Virus record (IMG/VR): IMGVR_UViG_3300022592_000007
Coordinates: 1-51,058 of that record
Strand: one strand, 5' to 3'
Length of the DNA: 51,058 nt
From: a virus
Below, one piece after another: positions 36,748 through 45,416 of the stretch. The notes beneath the pieces were generated by a model that was not told the DNA's origin, searched no databases, and saw only the letters and a list, made by a program, of their open reading frames with translations. The first letter of the stretch is position 1; each line of letters begins with the position of its first letter. Both the position numbers and the translations under genes were made by a program.

Positions 36748-37139
36748 TGCCTGCCGGATTCAATCTTAGGGTAGAGGTTTTTCGGTTTACCTATATTGAT
36801 GACGATGTGGGGGGCAGTGTCCCGTCTGGTACTTCTATTTACCAGAACATTCAAGGACGCCGGATAGACCATCTTGTTCACATCCGCAGAATTCCAATCC
36901 TTGCAGAGGGTGAACAGGGATTGGAGTCTGGTAGATATAATCTTTTTGAACTCTACCCCGCCACAATCGACGTGAGAGAGAATGACGAACTGGAAATCAC
37001 TAATCCTCCCAATAACCAAGATTATCACAAATACTTCCGTGTCATTTCCCCTATGCGCGAAGGCTATCATCCCAATGACAAGAGAGGTATCCTTTTGGTA
37101 TCCTGCAAGCGGAGTGTAATCGCCCATGGCATCCAGTGA
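36747..37139 (+). CDS. Probable head closure (stopper) protein
   Basis: 130 residues, second in the neck cassette. It begins MPAGFNLRVEVFRFTYIDDD and has beta strands with VRENDELEITNPPNNQDYHK and RGILLVSCKRSV, the small beta-barrel pattern of SPP1 gp16-like stoppers (strand with DxLxI, later R.......V..R). Order and size fit. It would close the portal channel after DNA packaging. Confidence 0.55.
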   Translation: MPAGFNLRVEVFRFTYIDDDVGGSVPSGTSIYQNIQGRRIDHLVHIRRIPILAEGEQGLESGRYNLFELYPATIDVRENDELEITNPPNNQDYHKYFRVISPMREGYHPNDKRGILLVSCKRSVIAHGIQ

Positions 37140-37596
37140 TGCGGTTGCCGCTTTACGCGCTCAAGAACGCGGGGTTCTCATTCAGATCGCCAGTATGATA
37201 ATGGAAAAAGCCATCTCTTTATCATCCTGGTCTAAACACATTTCAAGTTCTTTCCATCTGAGTGAAGTAACCGAACTTTCAGATGGAATGATGATTACCA
37301 TCGGAAACTCGGCCCCGGAAGCACTTGCTTTTGAACGCGGTTCTGGTATTCATGGGCCAACCGGAGAAACGTATGATATTGTTCCAAAGAATGCAAACGC
37401 ATTGGCGTTTCTTGGTACGCATGGATATGGTAATCCATGGGTTATAACTCAGCACGTTTCTCATCCCGGCGTTGGAGCGCGTCCTTATATGCACCCAGCA
37501 AACGAGGCAGTCAGACCGGTGGCGATGGAGATGTTGAAACAAGCGGTCGGAAGCGCGGTTAGATTGACGATACAGGAAGCGTGGAAACGTGAGTAA
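37126..37596 (+). CDS. HK97 gp10-like tail completion protein (probable)
   Basis: 156 residues, third neck gene, overlapping the previous by 14 bases. An N-terminal helical part, MASSDAVAALRAQERGVLIQ, is followed by EALAFERGSGIHGPTG, the strand IVPKNANALAF and PGVGARPYMHPANEAVRPVA near the C end, which is the core of HK97 gp10-like proteins (GT..Y....G....I.PKN...L.F, then P..G..P..F/M..A). These join tail to neck. Confidence 0.75.
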   Translation: MASSDAVAALRAQERGVLIQIASMIMEKAISLSSWSKHISSSFHLSEVTELSDGMMITIGNSAPEALAFERGSGIHGPTGETYDIVPKNANALAFLGTHGYGNPWVITQHVSHPGVGARPYMHPANEAVRPVAMEMLKQAVGSAVRLTIQEAWKRE

Positions 37597-38032
37597 CGTA
37601 GTTCCCATCGAAACGGCTCAGGCCGCAATAATCAGTTACCTTAAGTCAATGTCTGCCCTCAACGTTGCCTTGACTACAGCCTCTTCTCCCTCGGGAAGTT
37701 CTTCGCAGGTCAAAGAATATTTCTGGCAGGGCGAGGCATTTACCTATCCCTCTGTCAGACTTCAAATGGGCATAGCGAGGTCTGTTGGCGAACCGGAATG
37801 CGGTAAGTGGCTTTTACCTTTTTATGTCCTCTGTTTCTCGGAACAGAAATCCAGTAAGCAGTGTTCTCAACTAGCAAGTATCGTAGCAACAATTCATGGA
37901 AAGCAACCCGGCGTATTGAATGGAGTGGACTTTGTGAGATTTTATGTAGACCAGATCGTCCCTCCAATCAGACAGGATGAGTTAACATGGCGAAGCGAAG
38001 TAATCGTTCACTCGACAATAAACCTATCGTAG
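37589..38032 (+). CDS. Tail terminator-like protein (probable)
   Basis: 147 residues from GTG 37589, overlapping the previous gene. It begins VSNVVPIETAQAAIISYLKS and has YFWQGEAFTYPSVRLQMGIA and WLLPFYVLCFSEQKSSKQCS, the alpha/beta pattern of tail terminators (an F..Y.VRV strand, then a strand and a SS..C..LA helix). Position after the gp10-like gene fits. It caps the growing tail tube. Confidence 0.6.
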   Translation: MSNVVPIETAQAAIISYLKSMSALNVALTTASSPSGSSSQVKEYFWQGEAFTYPSVRLQMGIARSVGEPECGKWLLPFYVLCFSEQKSSKQCSQLASIVATIHGKQPGVLNGVDFVRFYVDQIVPPIRQDELTWRSEVIVHSTINLS

Positions 38033-38265
38033 AACTCGATATTGACCCTCAGCCTTCAGTAACATACAATTATGTTACCAATCGCTTACCTTCTCGCGTG
38101 ATTCGATACGGAGCGGTCACAAATACAAGGTACGAATGGCAACCAGGGGAATGTATTGCTGTGCAGGCCGAAGATACAAATGCGCTACGAAATTTGATAT
38201 TAGGCGGACGCCCTTGTTGTGCAGGTGGTGACGCCAATCGCATATTTGAAGTATCGGAGGTCTAA
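37987..38265 (+). CDS. Small hypothetical protein in neck/tail region
   Basis: 92 residues; starts within the last codons of the terminator-like gene (46-base overlap) after AGGATGAGTTAAC. It begins MAKRSNRSLDNKPIVELDID, with basic N-terminus, and ends with CCAGGDANRIFEVSEV. The strand pattern with EWQPGECIAVQAEDTNALRN suggests a small barrel. It may be a minor tail or head protein. No family recognised. The next gene starts at its stop (TAATG). Confidence 0.6.
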   Translation: MAKRSNRSLDNKPIVELDIDPQPSVTYNYVTNRLPSRVIRYGAVTNTRYEWQPGECIAVQAEDTNALRNLILGGRPCCAGGDANRIFEVSEV

Positions 38266-38891
38266 TGACTATCGTAACCGGATCACCACTTGGAAATATC
38301 CTGACACAGGAAGAGAAGTACCTTGAAGGTGCTCCCTACCTGTACATTCAGGACTACCGCGCGGGCGCATTGAACCATCCTGACGCGAACGGATATTACT
38401 GGAACCTTTCTGGAACCTCAACGTATCCGATTTACTCGCTTGGTTGCATCCAGGACGTCAAGTTGACGGAAGATGTCACCCTGAATATGATTCGCTGTGA
38501 TACCGTCGGTGACAAGGCCGCTATCCAAAAGCGCAACTTCCTGACAGTTGATTTTAGTTTGATAAGCCTCCTGCCCCTGAGTGTTTCGGCGGTTTTGATG
38601 AACATGTTCAACTCAACCACCGTCTCGGGTAAGGAGTATGTTGGTATCTCGAAGATCAACAACAACATTTACTATCAATTGTATGCGCCGAAGGTCTATG
38701 ATGAGGTCGCCGGGTACTGGATTATGATGCAGTTGCATCGCTGCCAGATTACCGGAAACTTCACTTGGGATATGGCTCTGTCGGGTCATAAATTGACCGG
38801 AATAAAGGTCACTGCCCTGATTGACGAAACCAAGCCCGCTAACCAGATGTTCGGTGTCCTCGCTCGGATGGATGCCAACGCGTTGCCCTAA
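38265..38891 (+). CDS. Major tail tube protein (probable)
   Basis: 208 residues, directly after the neck and before the tail chaperone-like genes, the usual slot of the tube subunit. MTIVTGSPLGNILTQEEKYL, then strands with GCIQDVKLTEDVTLNMIRCD, the tube-fold hairpin AIQKRNFLTVDFSLISLLPL and C-terminal HRCQITGNFTWDMALSGHKL with VTALIDETKPANQMFGV, which resembles the strand pair and loop of tail tube domains. No sheath gene follows. High-expression codon pattern. Confidence 0.65.
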   Translation: MTIVTGSPLGNILTQEEKYLEGAPYLYIQDYRAGALNHPDANGYYWNLSGTSTYPIYSLGCIQDVKLTEDVTLNMIRCDTVGDKAAIQKRNFLTVDFSLISLLPLSVSAVLMNMFNSTTVSGKEYVGISKINNNIYYQLYAPKVYDEVAGYWIMMQLHRCQITGNFTWDMALSGHKLTGIKVTALIDETKPANQMFGVLARMDANALP

Positions 38892-38897
38892 GGATAA

Positions 38898-39512
38898 GTG
38901 AGTGTAATATTTGAAAGAAAACTCCTCAAGGAATGGTTAGCCCTTGAGGAGATACGGACTAAACTCTTAGAAGCGGCAGGAATTAGAAAGGACTACGCGG
39001 AAATTTCCGCCGCCGTCCGAGGCTATATTTCCGCCGCTTCTTCTGTTGAATATAAAGAGTCTGTCTGGTTTGAGACGGTCAACGATTATGAAGCGGCTCT
39101 GAACGCGAACCTCCCGCAACATTCTTTTCCTCTCTTGAAGTCGAAAGAGAAGAACACTAAGATGCCATGGGAGTACGAAGGAAGAACCTGGTACTACTGG
39201 TTACACATCTTTTCAACTGCTTATGGATGGAGTGAAGAACAGATTGCTCGTTTAGACATAGACACGGCTCTTGGGCTTTTACAGGAAATACTTATCCACG
39301 AGCAGTTGAATAGAGAATGGCAATGGTCACTTACCGAGATAGCCTATCCGTATAATAAAGATACGAAGAAGTCTGAGTTCCAAGAACTTCCTAGACCGGA
39401 TTGGATGCAGAAGATAGTACCAGCACCAAAGAAGATGAAAATAAGAAAAGACCTCCTACCGCAAGGATTGGTGTTTGGTGTTGGATATGAAAGCGAAACT
39501 CCTAAATCTTGA
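38898..39512 (+). CDS. Tail assembly chaperone-like protein
   Basis: 204 residues from GTG 38898 (AAGGATAA before it). Helical throughout: MALEEIRTKLLEAAGIRKDY-like N half (here first residue V), middle WYYWLHIFSTAYGWSEEQIA and LDIDTALGLLQEILIHEQLN. It lies between the tail tube and tape measure genes, where gpG-type chaperones lie. A short frame beginning inside its end (39445 on) continues in the +1/-2 frame, which could be the frameshift extension. Function is inferred from position. Confidence 0.6.
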   Translation: MSVIFERKLLKEWLALEEIRTKLLEAAGIRKDYAEISAAVRGYISAASSVEYKESVWFETVNDYEAALNANLPQHSFPLLKSKEKNTKMPWEYEGRTWYYWLHIFSTAYGWSEEQIARLDIDTALGLLQEILIHEQLNREWQWSLTEIAYPYNKDTKKSEFQELPRPDWMQKIVPAPKKMKIRKDLLPQGLVFGVGYESETPKS

Positions 39513-39756
39513 AGAAGCACTCCAAATGTACGAGTTGATACGGAAATTCCTCGATGACCCGAAGGATATTTCTGCATTCCCAAAGATTGTCGGTGGAAAG
39601 AATTATATCGAGTGTCTTGGGTTACTTACCGGAGAAGATAAAGAGACCATCCTGAAAGCCGAACAGAATGATAGATTAACTGCCTTACTGGAAGGTTTTA
39701 CGATGAACCGTTTGGATTTACTGCCCCGCTTGAAAGTGGATGGATTACATGAGTGA
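39487..39756 (+). CDS. Tail assembly chaperone partner or extension
   Basis: 89 residues from ATG 39487 (MKAKLLNLEEALQMYELIRK), overlapping the previous gene by 26 bases in the +1 (equally -2) frame, then IVGGKNYIECLGLLTGEDKE. The frame is open back to 39445. Size and place fit the second chaperone part (T domain) made by frameshift in many phages; but there is no clear slippery heptamer, and the ATG with weak TTGGAT could start it separately. Helical small protein. Confidence 0.6.
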   Translation: MKAKLLNLEEALQMYELIRKFLDDPKDISAFPKIVGGKNYIECLGLLTGEDKETILKAEQNDRLTALLEGFTMNRLDLLPRLKVDGLHE

Positions 39757-42202
39757 TTCCGAAGATACCCTTATCACGAATGTTATCGTAAATGATAGCC
39801 AAGCCCTTGAGGATATACCTAGGTTAAGGAATGAGGTTTCCGATTTAAGTGAACAGTTCCTTATTCTTATGAAGGCTTTGGCGATAATGAATGGGAACTT
39901 GGAGGATATATCTGACAATACTGCAAAAGTTGCAACAACCGAGAAAGAGACAGAAGGGGCTACCGATGCCCTCGCCGGCGCATTCCAGAGAGCCGGTACC
40001 GCCCTCCAGATGGCCTTTGGATTAGGTGTTTACCAGATAGTCAATAACACACTCAATCTAATCAAGGGAGGGATTAAAGACGGTCTGGATTTCGCACAAG
40101 CTATGTTCTTGATTGATTCCGCGGTAAGCCAGATGCGCGAGGCGGGGGTGGATGTTCAGTTCAAAGACCTGTCTAATATCGTTACAGACCTCGGACCAAA
40201 ATTACAGGTATTTTCCAACCTAGACTTAAGTAAGGCGGTTGGACAGGTTGCGGCCCTTGGAGGTCAATTCGGATTGACCGCCCAACAAGTATCTGATTTG
40301 GTGGAATTTTCGGCTGTTGCGGTAGAAAGAGTTGGCGGGGATATTGTGACTAATGCAACACAGATTCAAACAGCCCTGTTGAATATGACCAACATGCAGG
40401 CCAGGCGGATATATCAAATGACCGCTGTAGAAATGAACGCAATAGATATTTACAACAAGGCCGTTCAGCTTGGTCTTGATAATGGAGCAAAGACCTATAC
40501 TCAACTTAGTGATAATTCCAAAGTAATTGCAGGAACAGCCGTTCTTGAAGAGCATTTGGCAGACCTTAGAAAAAACGAATCCGCCTATCTGGATGTAGCG
40601 CCCGGAAAGGTAAAATCACTTGGCGCGGCATGGGATAATTTATGGACTGGTTTTGGAATAGCAGTCACAAACATAATGCCGAAACTTGTCGATTTATTCC
40701 ATGACCTAGTTGGTCAAATATCCGCTGGGGCCGCCGCGCTGGGAACATTTATAGACATAATGACCGGAGGATTTAATAGAACTTGGACTGGCGCAGAAAT
40801 AATGCAAGACTATTTGAGTAAATTTAACCAAGCATATAATCTTTACACAAATCCCCCTCCTACTGCCGTTACTGGATCGCCATCCAGCCCCTCTACAACC
40901 CCTCTTGGGACTGGTGGCGGAAGCAACGTTACCGATGTAACCGGAAAGGCGGTAATTTCTGGACTGACCTCTACTCCTCAACAGGAGTCATCTGTTACTC
41001 TCGCAGCACAAGCCGAGAAGGAAATTATCTCCATTCAGGATGACGAAGCGGCCAAACTTGCAAAAATTGAAACAGACAAGGTAAATAAGATAACGGACAT
41101 TGAGACAAAATACAACGCCTCCATGGAAGCGTTGGCGGTAGATAAAGCTGACAAACTTCAGGCAATTGAAACCAAGTATGCCCGCGACCTTGAGGCTTTG
41201 TATGTAGACGAAGCCAATAAAGCACAGGCAATTCAAGCCAACACCAACGAAACGCTTCTAACGGACTCGGAAAAATATCAATTAGATGAACTCCAGGCCC
41301 AACAAAAGTATCAGGAGGAATTACAGAGTCTCAATGATACATTGAATCTCGATCTGGAAGATGCCCTTCGCGCCCGAGACGCAAAGACCATCATTCGCTT
41401 GATAGAACAGTACGATGCACAAAAGACACAAAAAGCACAACAGTATGCCGACGCGGAAACTATTCGCCAGCAGAATTATCAACAAGAAATCGACCTCGAG
41501 AAACAGCAAGAGGCTTATCAATTACAGCAATTACAGGTAGATACCCAGGTGAGGGCGCAGGCTCTTGCCACTCAACGTACTCAGGAAATTCAAGACCTGA
41601 ACACAGACATAGCCCAGAGACAGGCCGCTCTTGCTACAGAAAGAGACCAGGAAATCGCCGCCGCCAATCTTGCCGCACAGAGAGAGACCGAGGCCGAGAC
41701 TACCGATATTAACAATCGCCTGAAGGCGTGGGCAGACGGATTAATGACTCAATATAATCTGACCTCCCAACAGGTACAGAACATCTATGCTTTACTCAGG
41801 ACTTACTTTGGACCCAATGGATACGTGGATCAGGTTTATGGTTATCTTATCGCTAGAATGGGACAGGTGGCCGCAGAAGCCGCGGCAGTTGCACAGGCGT
41901 ATGGGAATATAGGATTCGGAACACCGGCAGCTAATGTCGCTGTAACGGGCATGGCCTCGGGCGGTTCTCTCTTCGCCAACAAACCTACCTCGGTTACTTT
42001 CGGAGAGGCGGGGCCGGAATTGGCTATGTTCCTACCTTTGGGTACGGGCTTCAAGGGCGCGCCTTCTATTGCAATGGCTGGGCAGAATGGTGGCTCAATA
42101 CAACTCCAGGTCACGCTCGACCCAAACTTACAGGCTCAAATTGTGCAAACGTCCTTGGATAATGTCGCCCTCTCAATAGATCGAATTAACAGGCAGCAAT
42201 GA
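39749..42202 (+). CDS. Tape measure protein
   Basis: 817 residues from ATG 39749 (overlapping the chaperone stop). N-terminal coiled coil with LSEQFLILMKALAIMNGNLE, a membrane-like or hydrophobic part near 320 to 345 (LVGQISAGAAALGTFIDIMT), a Ser/Thr/Pro/Gly linker (about 370 to 410) and from about 415 to 655 a long Gln/Ala/Glu/Lys coiled coil with repeats such as KADKLQAIETKYARDLEALY. A GEAGPELAMFLP motif near 755 is typical of tape measure C ends. It sets tail length, which at this size would be about 120 nm. No peptidase domain is seen. Confidence 0.9.
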   Translation: MSDSEDTLITNVIVNDSQALEDIPRLRNEVSDLSEQFLILMKALAIMNGNLEDISDNTAKVATTEKETEGATDALAGAFQRAGTALQMAFGLGVYQIVNNTLNLIKGGIKDGLDFAQAMFLIDSAVSQMREAGVDVQFKDLSNIVTDLGPKLQVFSNLDLSKAVGQVAALGGQFGLTAQQVSDLVEFSAVAVERVGGDIVTNATQIQTALLNMTNMQARRIYQMTAVEMNAIDIYNKAVQLGLDNGAKTYTQLSDNSKVIAGTAVLEEHLADLRKNESAYLDVAPGKVKSLGAAWDNLWTGFGIAVTNIMPKLVDLFHDLVGQISAGAAALGTFIDIMTGGFNRTWTGAEIMQDYLSKFNQAYNLYTNPPPTAVTGSPSSPSTTPLGTGGGSNVTDVTGKAVISGLTSTPQQESSVTLAAQAEKEIISIQDDEAAKLAKIETDKVNKITDIETKYNASMEALAVDKADKLQAIETKYARDLEALYVDEANKAQAIQANTNETLLTDSEKYQLDELQAQQKYQEELQSLNDTLNLDLEDALRARDAKTIIRLIEQYDAQKTQKAQQYADAETIRQQNYQQEIDLEKQQEAYQLQQLQVDTQVRAQALATQRTQEIQDLNTDIAQRQAALATERDQEIAAANLAAQRETEAETTDINNRLKAWADGLMTQYNLTSQQVQNIYALLRTYFGPNGYVDQVYGYLIARMGQVAAEAAAVAQAYGNIGFGTPAANVAVTGMASGGSLFANKPTSVTFGEAGPELAMFLPLGTGFKGAPSIAMAGQNGGSIQLQVTLDPNLQAQIVQTSLDNVALSIDRINRQQ

Positions 42203-42537
42203 CCTTCGCAATTAATAACACCTCGTTTATCACCCAACCATCCGACCATAAGTGGGTTGCCAGAAACGCACTCGGATACGATGGAAACGCCCATCCGGTG
42301 TACCCAACCCCCAGGCAGTACGAAATGGACTGGGACTGGCTGGAGCCAGATGCTTTTGCCCAACTGGAGGGGTTTTATCTCTCGTGTTCTGGAACCTGTC
42401 AGATAAGTCTACCGTGTTGGGGAAGCGCAACCGGAGGCTTTGCTACCTATTCAGCTACTCTCACCGAACCAACCTACAACAACTCTTTTGAGGGGTTCTA
42501 TGGCTCGGTCAAGTTAATCGCCTTGAACGTCAAATGA
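42199..42537 (+). CDS. Small tail-tip protein (probable distal tail)
   Basis: 112 residues, ATGA-coupled to the tape measure gene. It begins MTFAINNTSFITQPSDHKWV, has YEMDWDWLEPDAFAQLEGFY and ends FEGFYGSVKLIALNVK, compact and beta-rich with aromatic residues. It follows the tape measure and precedes the large hub gene, so it is probably the small distal tail or hub-adaptor protein. No recognised signature. Confidence 0.65.
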   Translation: MTFAINNTSFITQPSDHKWVARNALGYDGNAHPVYPTPRQYEMDWDWLEPDAFAQLEGFYLSCSGTCQISLPCWGSATGGFATYSATLTEPTYNNSFEGFYGSVKLIALNVK

Positions 42538-44855
42538 CCTCTTCTCCCGACCTCGCCCTTCTGAGAAGCCAACCCCACTACGAAGAATTATTTCTTAGTG
42601 TCTATCAGCCTACGACAATTTTCTCAGCGCAGGTTAATGGTGCTATTACACAGGGCGCGCGGGTCATTCCTTACAACAATTCATCCGGTAGCTACTCAAG
42701 TGTTTTCCATAACTCGGTTCTTTTGGTTGGGTCTACTCCGGGAGCTTCGGACGTTGGGAAAGTCCGTATCAGATCGGTAGATGGGTCGAACTTCACCGTC
42801 GCGGAGAACTACGATATCCCCTGGAAAACCGGACTCTATCTCACTGCACTTAACTACATCGACCTCAATCCAATCTACCCTCGAATAATCTCGGGGACAA
42901 GTTCAAACGGCGACCCGGTAATCTTCTACAAAGACTATGACATCGCCTATACTAACCAGAACTCGGTTTTGGGAGCCTTTCCTTGCGCCGGTTCCCACCA
43001 AGCCGCCTTCCTGAACGTCAGTGGCACGGCACAGATTTATTACACCGCCTCGGGGACAAATCATGTGGGCGGGGATTCAATGACCTACGCGTGGGTGTTC
43101 GAGGGCGGAACTCCTTCAACCTATTCTGGAATTACTCCGGGGAACGTCAGCTACTCTACTCCCGGTCATTACAAAACCAAACTGACCGTCAGTGGAAGCA
43201 GAGGTTCGTCCGATGTTACCTATCGTTTTGTATCCATCTATTCAAGATCCGCGAATGGAGACGCGATACCTCCTATCCAAAGATGGTCTACCTCTGAAAT
43301 ACAGGGAAGCAGGTCAGAGGGAGGTTATTCTGTCAGTATCAAAGTGTGGGATCAGATTAGTAACGTCTACGATGGCGCGCTGGTTATTATCTTTGCAGAC
43401 CAGACGAGTTATGGGAATACTAAAACGGTTGTCGGAAGCCCTCTAAAGTTTGTAGGATATATCGAGAAAGGTACGATAGTCTACGACTACCAGACCTCCT
43501 CGGTAGAGTTTACTGCTGTAAGTGTAGCGGAGTTACTGAAAGACATCGAGGGATTTTCTGTCTCCTGTAACGATGCCACCTCTCCGGCAGTCTGGTACGA
43601 AATCCAGAACATGACCGTTTCAAAAGCTCTCTATCACTACCTGAGATGGCACACTACCGTTTTGGACTGTACCGACTTTCAATATCTCGGAGATGCAAGG
43701 GCGCACCAGTATTTCGACACCAACCGAGACTCGATTTACGATGCTCTTAATACGTTCCTGAAGAATGGGATTATCGGAGAGGTCGGTAGTAACCGAATAG
43801 GCCAGATATTCGCAGAAATATCCGCCGGCGCAGTTCACCAATCCGCCTCGAACATTCCTGTCAATATGTCCATCACAAAACAAGACTGGATGGGGGAACC
43901 AAGCATTGAAGAAAACATCACCCCTCAATACTCATCCATGGAACTGGGAGGGGTTGTATTCAATGGGATAGTCAATGGAACCGGGACGAGTACTGCTATT
44001 CTTTGTATCGCCCCCGGAATGGCTCCAGGAGTGAGAGGGAAGATTAACTCTCTCGAAGGGTTTATAGCAACCTCTCAAAGCCAGATTAACCAAGTCGCCG
44101 GCGATTTATGGGCTTATCAAAACGCCAGATACGCGGTGACACTAAAGATGGCTGGGAACTACAACAACATTGACATCTTCCCACTGTCTCAATGCCAGTT
44201 AAATATCTCTGGTTCGGACACAAATAGAGGGATAAGTTTCCTCAACGCACCCTTCCATCCGGTTCAAATGGACTGGCATTATGACTCCGAAAATGGGTCT
44301 ATTTACCCGCAGATTAAGTTTGCACAACTGACTAACGGTATTCAGGGACAGACCGAGGCAATTGTAGGAACTCCCGACGCAACGGCCCAGACTGTGACAA
44401 TCCCCGCCGCCCCGACAGTCCCGGAAATAACCATTCCCAACCCGGTTGTTCCATCTTACCCCAATATGCCGGGAATACCCAGCATCCCTCCTATTCCTCC
44501 GTTTCAAGTGCCTTCGATATGGGGAGGTAAAACTTATACATGGGTGATAAGTAACCCCGCGGTGGGATTAATACCGGGGACGAGATTGCCTTCGACAAAC
44601 ACAGTCTTACGCGTGGACGGAGCAGCCTTTGGAACGTCGGTAACATTCAATATCATCACAGGTCCAGTTCTGTATGGGTCTGGGTCGAATCTATTATCAT
44701 CTGATTTAACTGTGGATTCGGCAACAGAATCATCCATGGCTTTCGCAAATAACATCCTCATACAGAATTATTGGTTCTGGTTGAACATCACCGGAGTGTC
44801 GGCTGGAAGTGGTAGTTCCAATCAATTCGTGGCAACATTGGCAACAACAATATGA
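42534..44855 (+). CDS. Tail hub/baseplate protein with PKD-like domain
   Basis: 773 residues. N part (1 to 160) beta-rich; a PKD-like Ig domain lies at about 160 to 240 (GGDSMTYAWVFEGGTPST, then YSTPGHYKTKLTVSG); residues 290 to 520 hold a helical/strand part with YVWYEIQNMTVSKALYHYLR-like segments that resemble gp27-type hub domains; the end has a Pro-rich linker (NPVVPSYPNMPGIPSIPPIP) and a last beta domain. The hub links tube and fibres. It is a fusion of hub and sugar-/protein-binding modules. Confidence 0.7.
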   Translation: MTSSPDLALLRSQPHYEELFLSVYQPTTIFSAQVNGAITQGARVIPYNNSSGSYSSVFHNSVLLVGSTPGASDVGKVRIRSVDGSNFTVAENYDIPWKTGLYLTALNYIDLNPIYPRIISGTSSNGDPVIFYKDYDIAYTNQNSVLGAFPCAGSHQAAFLNVSGTAQIYYTASGTNHVGGDSMTYAWVFEGGTPSTYSGITPGNVSYSTPGHYKTKLTVSGSRGSSDVTYRFVSIYSRSANGDAIPPIQRWSTSEIQGSRSEGGYSVSIKVWDQISNVYDGALVIIFADQTSYGNTKTVVGSPLKFVGYIEKGTIVYDYQTSSVEFTAVSVAELLKDIEGFSVSCNDATSPAVWYEIQNMTVSKALYHYLRWHTTVLDCTDFQYLGDARAHQYFDTNRDSIYDALNTFLKNGIIGEVGSNRIGQIFAEISAGAVHQSASNIPVNMSITKQDWMGEPSIEENITPQYSSMELGGVVFNGIVNGTGTSTAILCIAPGMAPGVRGKINSLEGFIATSQSQINQVAGDLWAYQNARYAVTLKMAGNYNNIDIFPLSQCQLNISGSDTNRGISFLNAPFHPVQMDWHYDSENGSIYPQIKFAQLTNGIQGQTEAIVGTPDATAQTVTIPAAPTVPEITIPNPVVPSYPNMPGIPSIPPIPPFQVPSIWGGKTYTWVISNPAVGLIPGTRLPSTNTVLRVDGAAFGTSVTFNIITGPVLYGSGSNLLSSDLTVDSATESSMAFANNILIQNYWFWLNITGVSAGSGSSNQFVATLATTI

Positions 44856-45394
44856 CAGTAAACCAAGTCCCAGAAGTCAATGACGTATCACCGTTTATTT
44901 ACTATTACAATACTCATTATGGGTTCTTCCCTGCTGTAAATTGGTCTTTTGAGATAACCATAACGTCCTTGGGCGCGGCGGGGTTTTATGAAGGCTATTA
45001 TACCCCAGAGATACCAGCGAATATAAAATATTCTTGGACGTTTTCGGATAGCGGGAATGACCTAACGTCTGGACCAGGTCCCAATGCCTGGTATCAGGAA
45101 AGGACTTGGTTTTGGAAACCCGAAAATTATAGCAGTATAGATTATCAGTATTATCGAATTGATTTTGTACTCCATGCCGATGACTTTACGGATTATGGTC
45201 ACTCACCTCTGTACATAAAACCAGACATTAGGATGCGAGATGATGGACATATTCTTGAAGATAATACATGGGAAACCCCATACGATGTTACCCAAAGCGG
45301 ACTAAATGATTTTTCTGGTTCTTTTGTGGTTAGAACGCACCCGTATGGTATTGTCCAAACGAATATCATCCAAATGATTTTGGAGCAAAATTGA
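44852..45394 (+). CDS. Hypothetical tail protein
   Basis: 180 residues, coupled by ATGA. MTVNQVPEVNDVSPFIYYYN then a beta-rich aromatic domain (FPAVNWSFEITITSLGAAGF, WYQERTWFWKPENYSSIDYQ) and a C part SFVVRTHPYGIVQTNIIQMI. It is very rich in Tyr, Trp and Asp, as in receptor-binding or fibre-attachment proteins. No known family. Confidence 0.6.
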   Translation: MTVNQVPEVNDVSPFIYYYNTHYGFFPAVNWSFEITITSLGAAGFYEGYYTPEIPANIKYSWTFSDSGNDLTSGPGPNAWYQERTWFWKPENYSSIDYQYYRIDFVLHADDFTDYGHSPLYIKPDIRMRDDGHILEDNTWETPYDVTQSGLNDFSGSFVVRTHPYGIVQTNIIQMILEQN

Positions 45395-45416
45395 AAGTAC
45401 GAGTTGTATCGTAAAT
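45395..45416 (+). repeat. 22-base sequence shared with 10156-10177
   Basis: AAGTACGAGTTGTATCG plus TAAAT, matching 20 of 22 bases of the sequence upstream of the nucleotidyltransferase gene. It overlaps the stop-to-start interval and includes the first bases of the fibre start codon. Related shorter sequences occur near 10999 and 39529. Confidence 0.5.
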
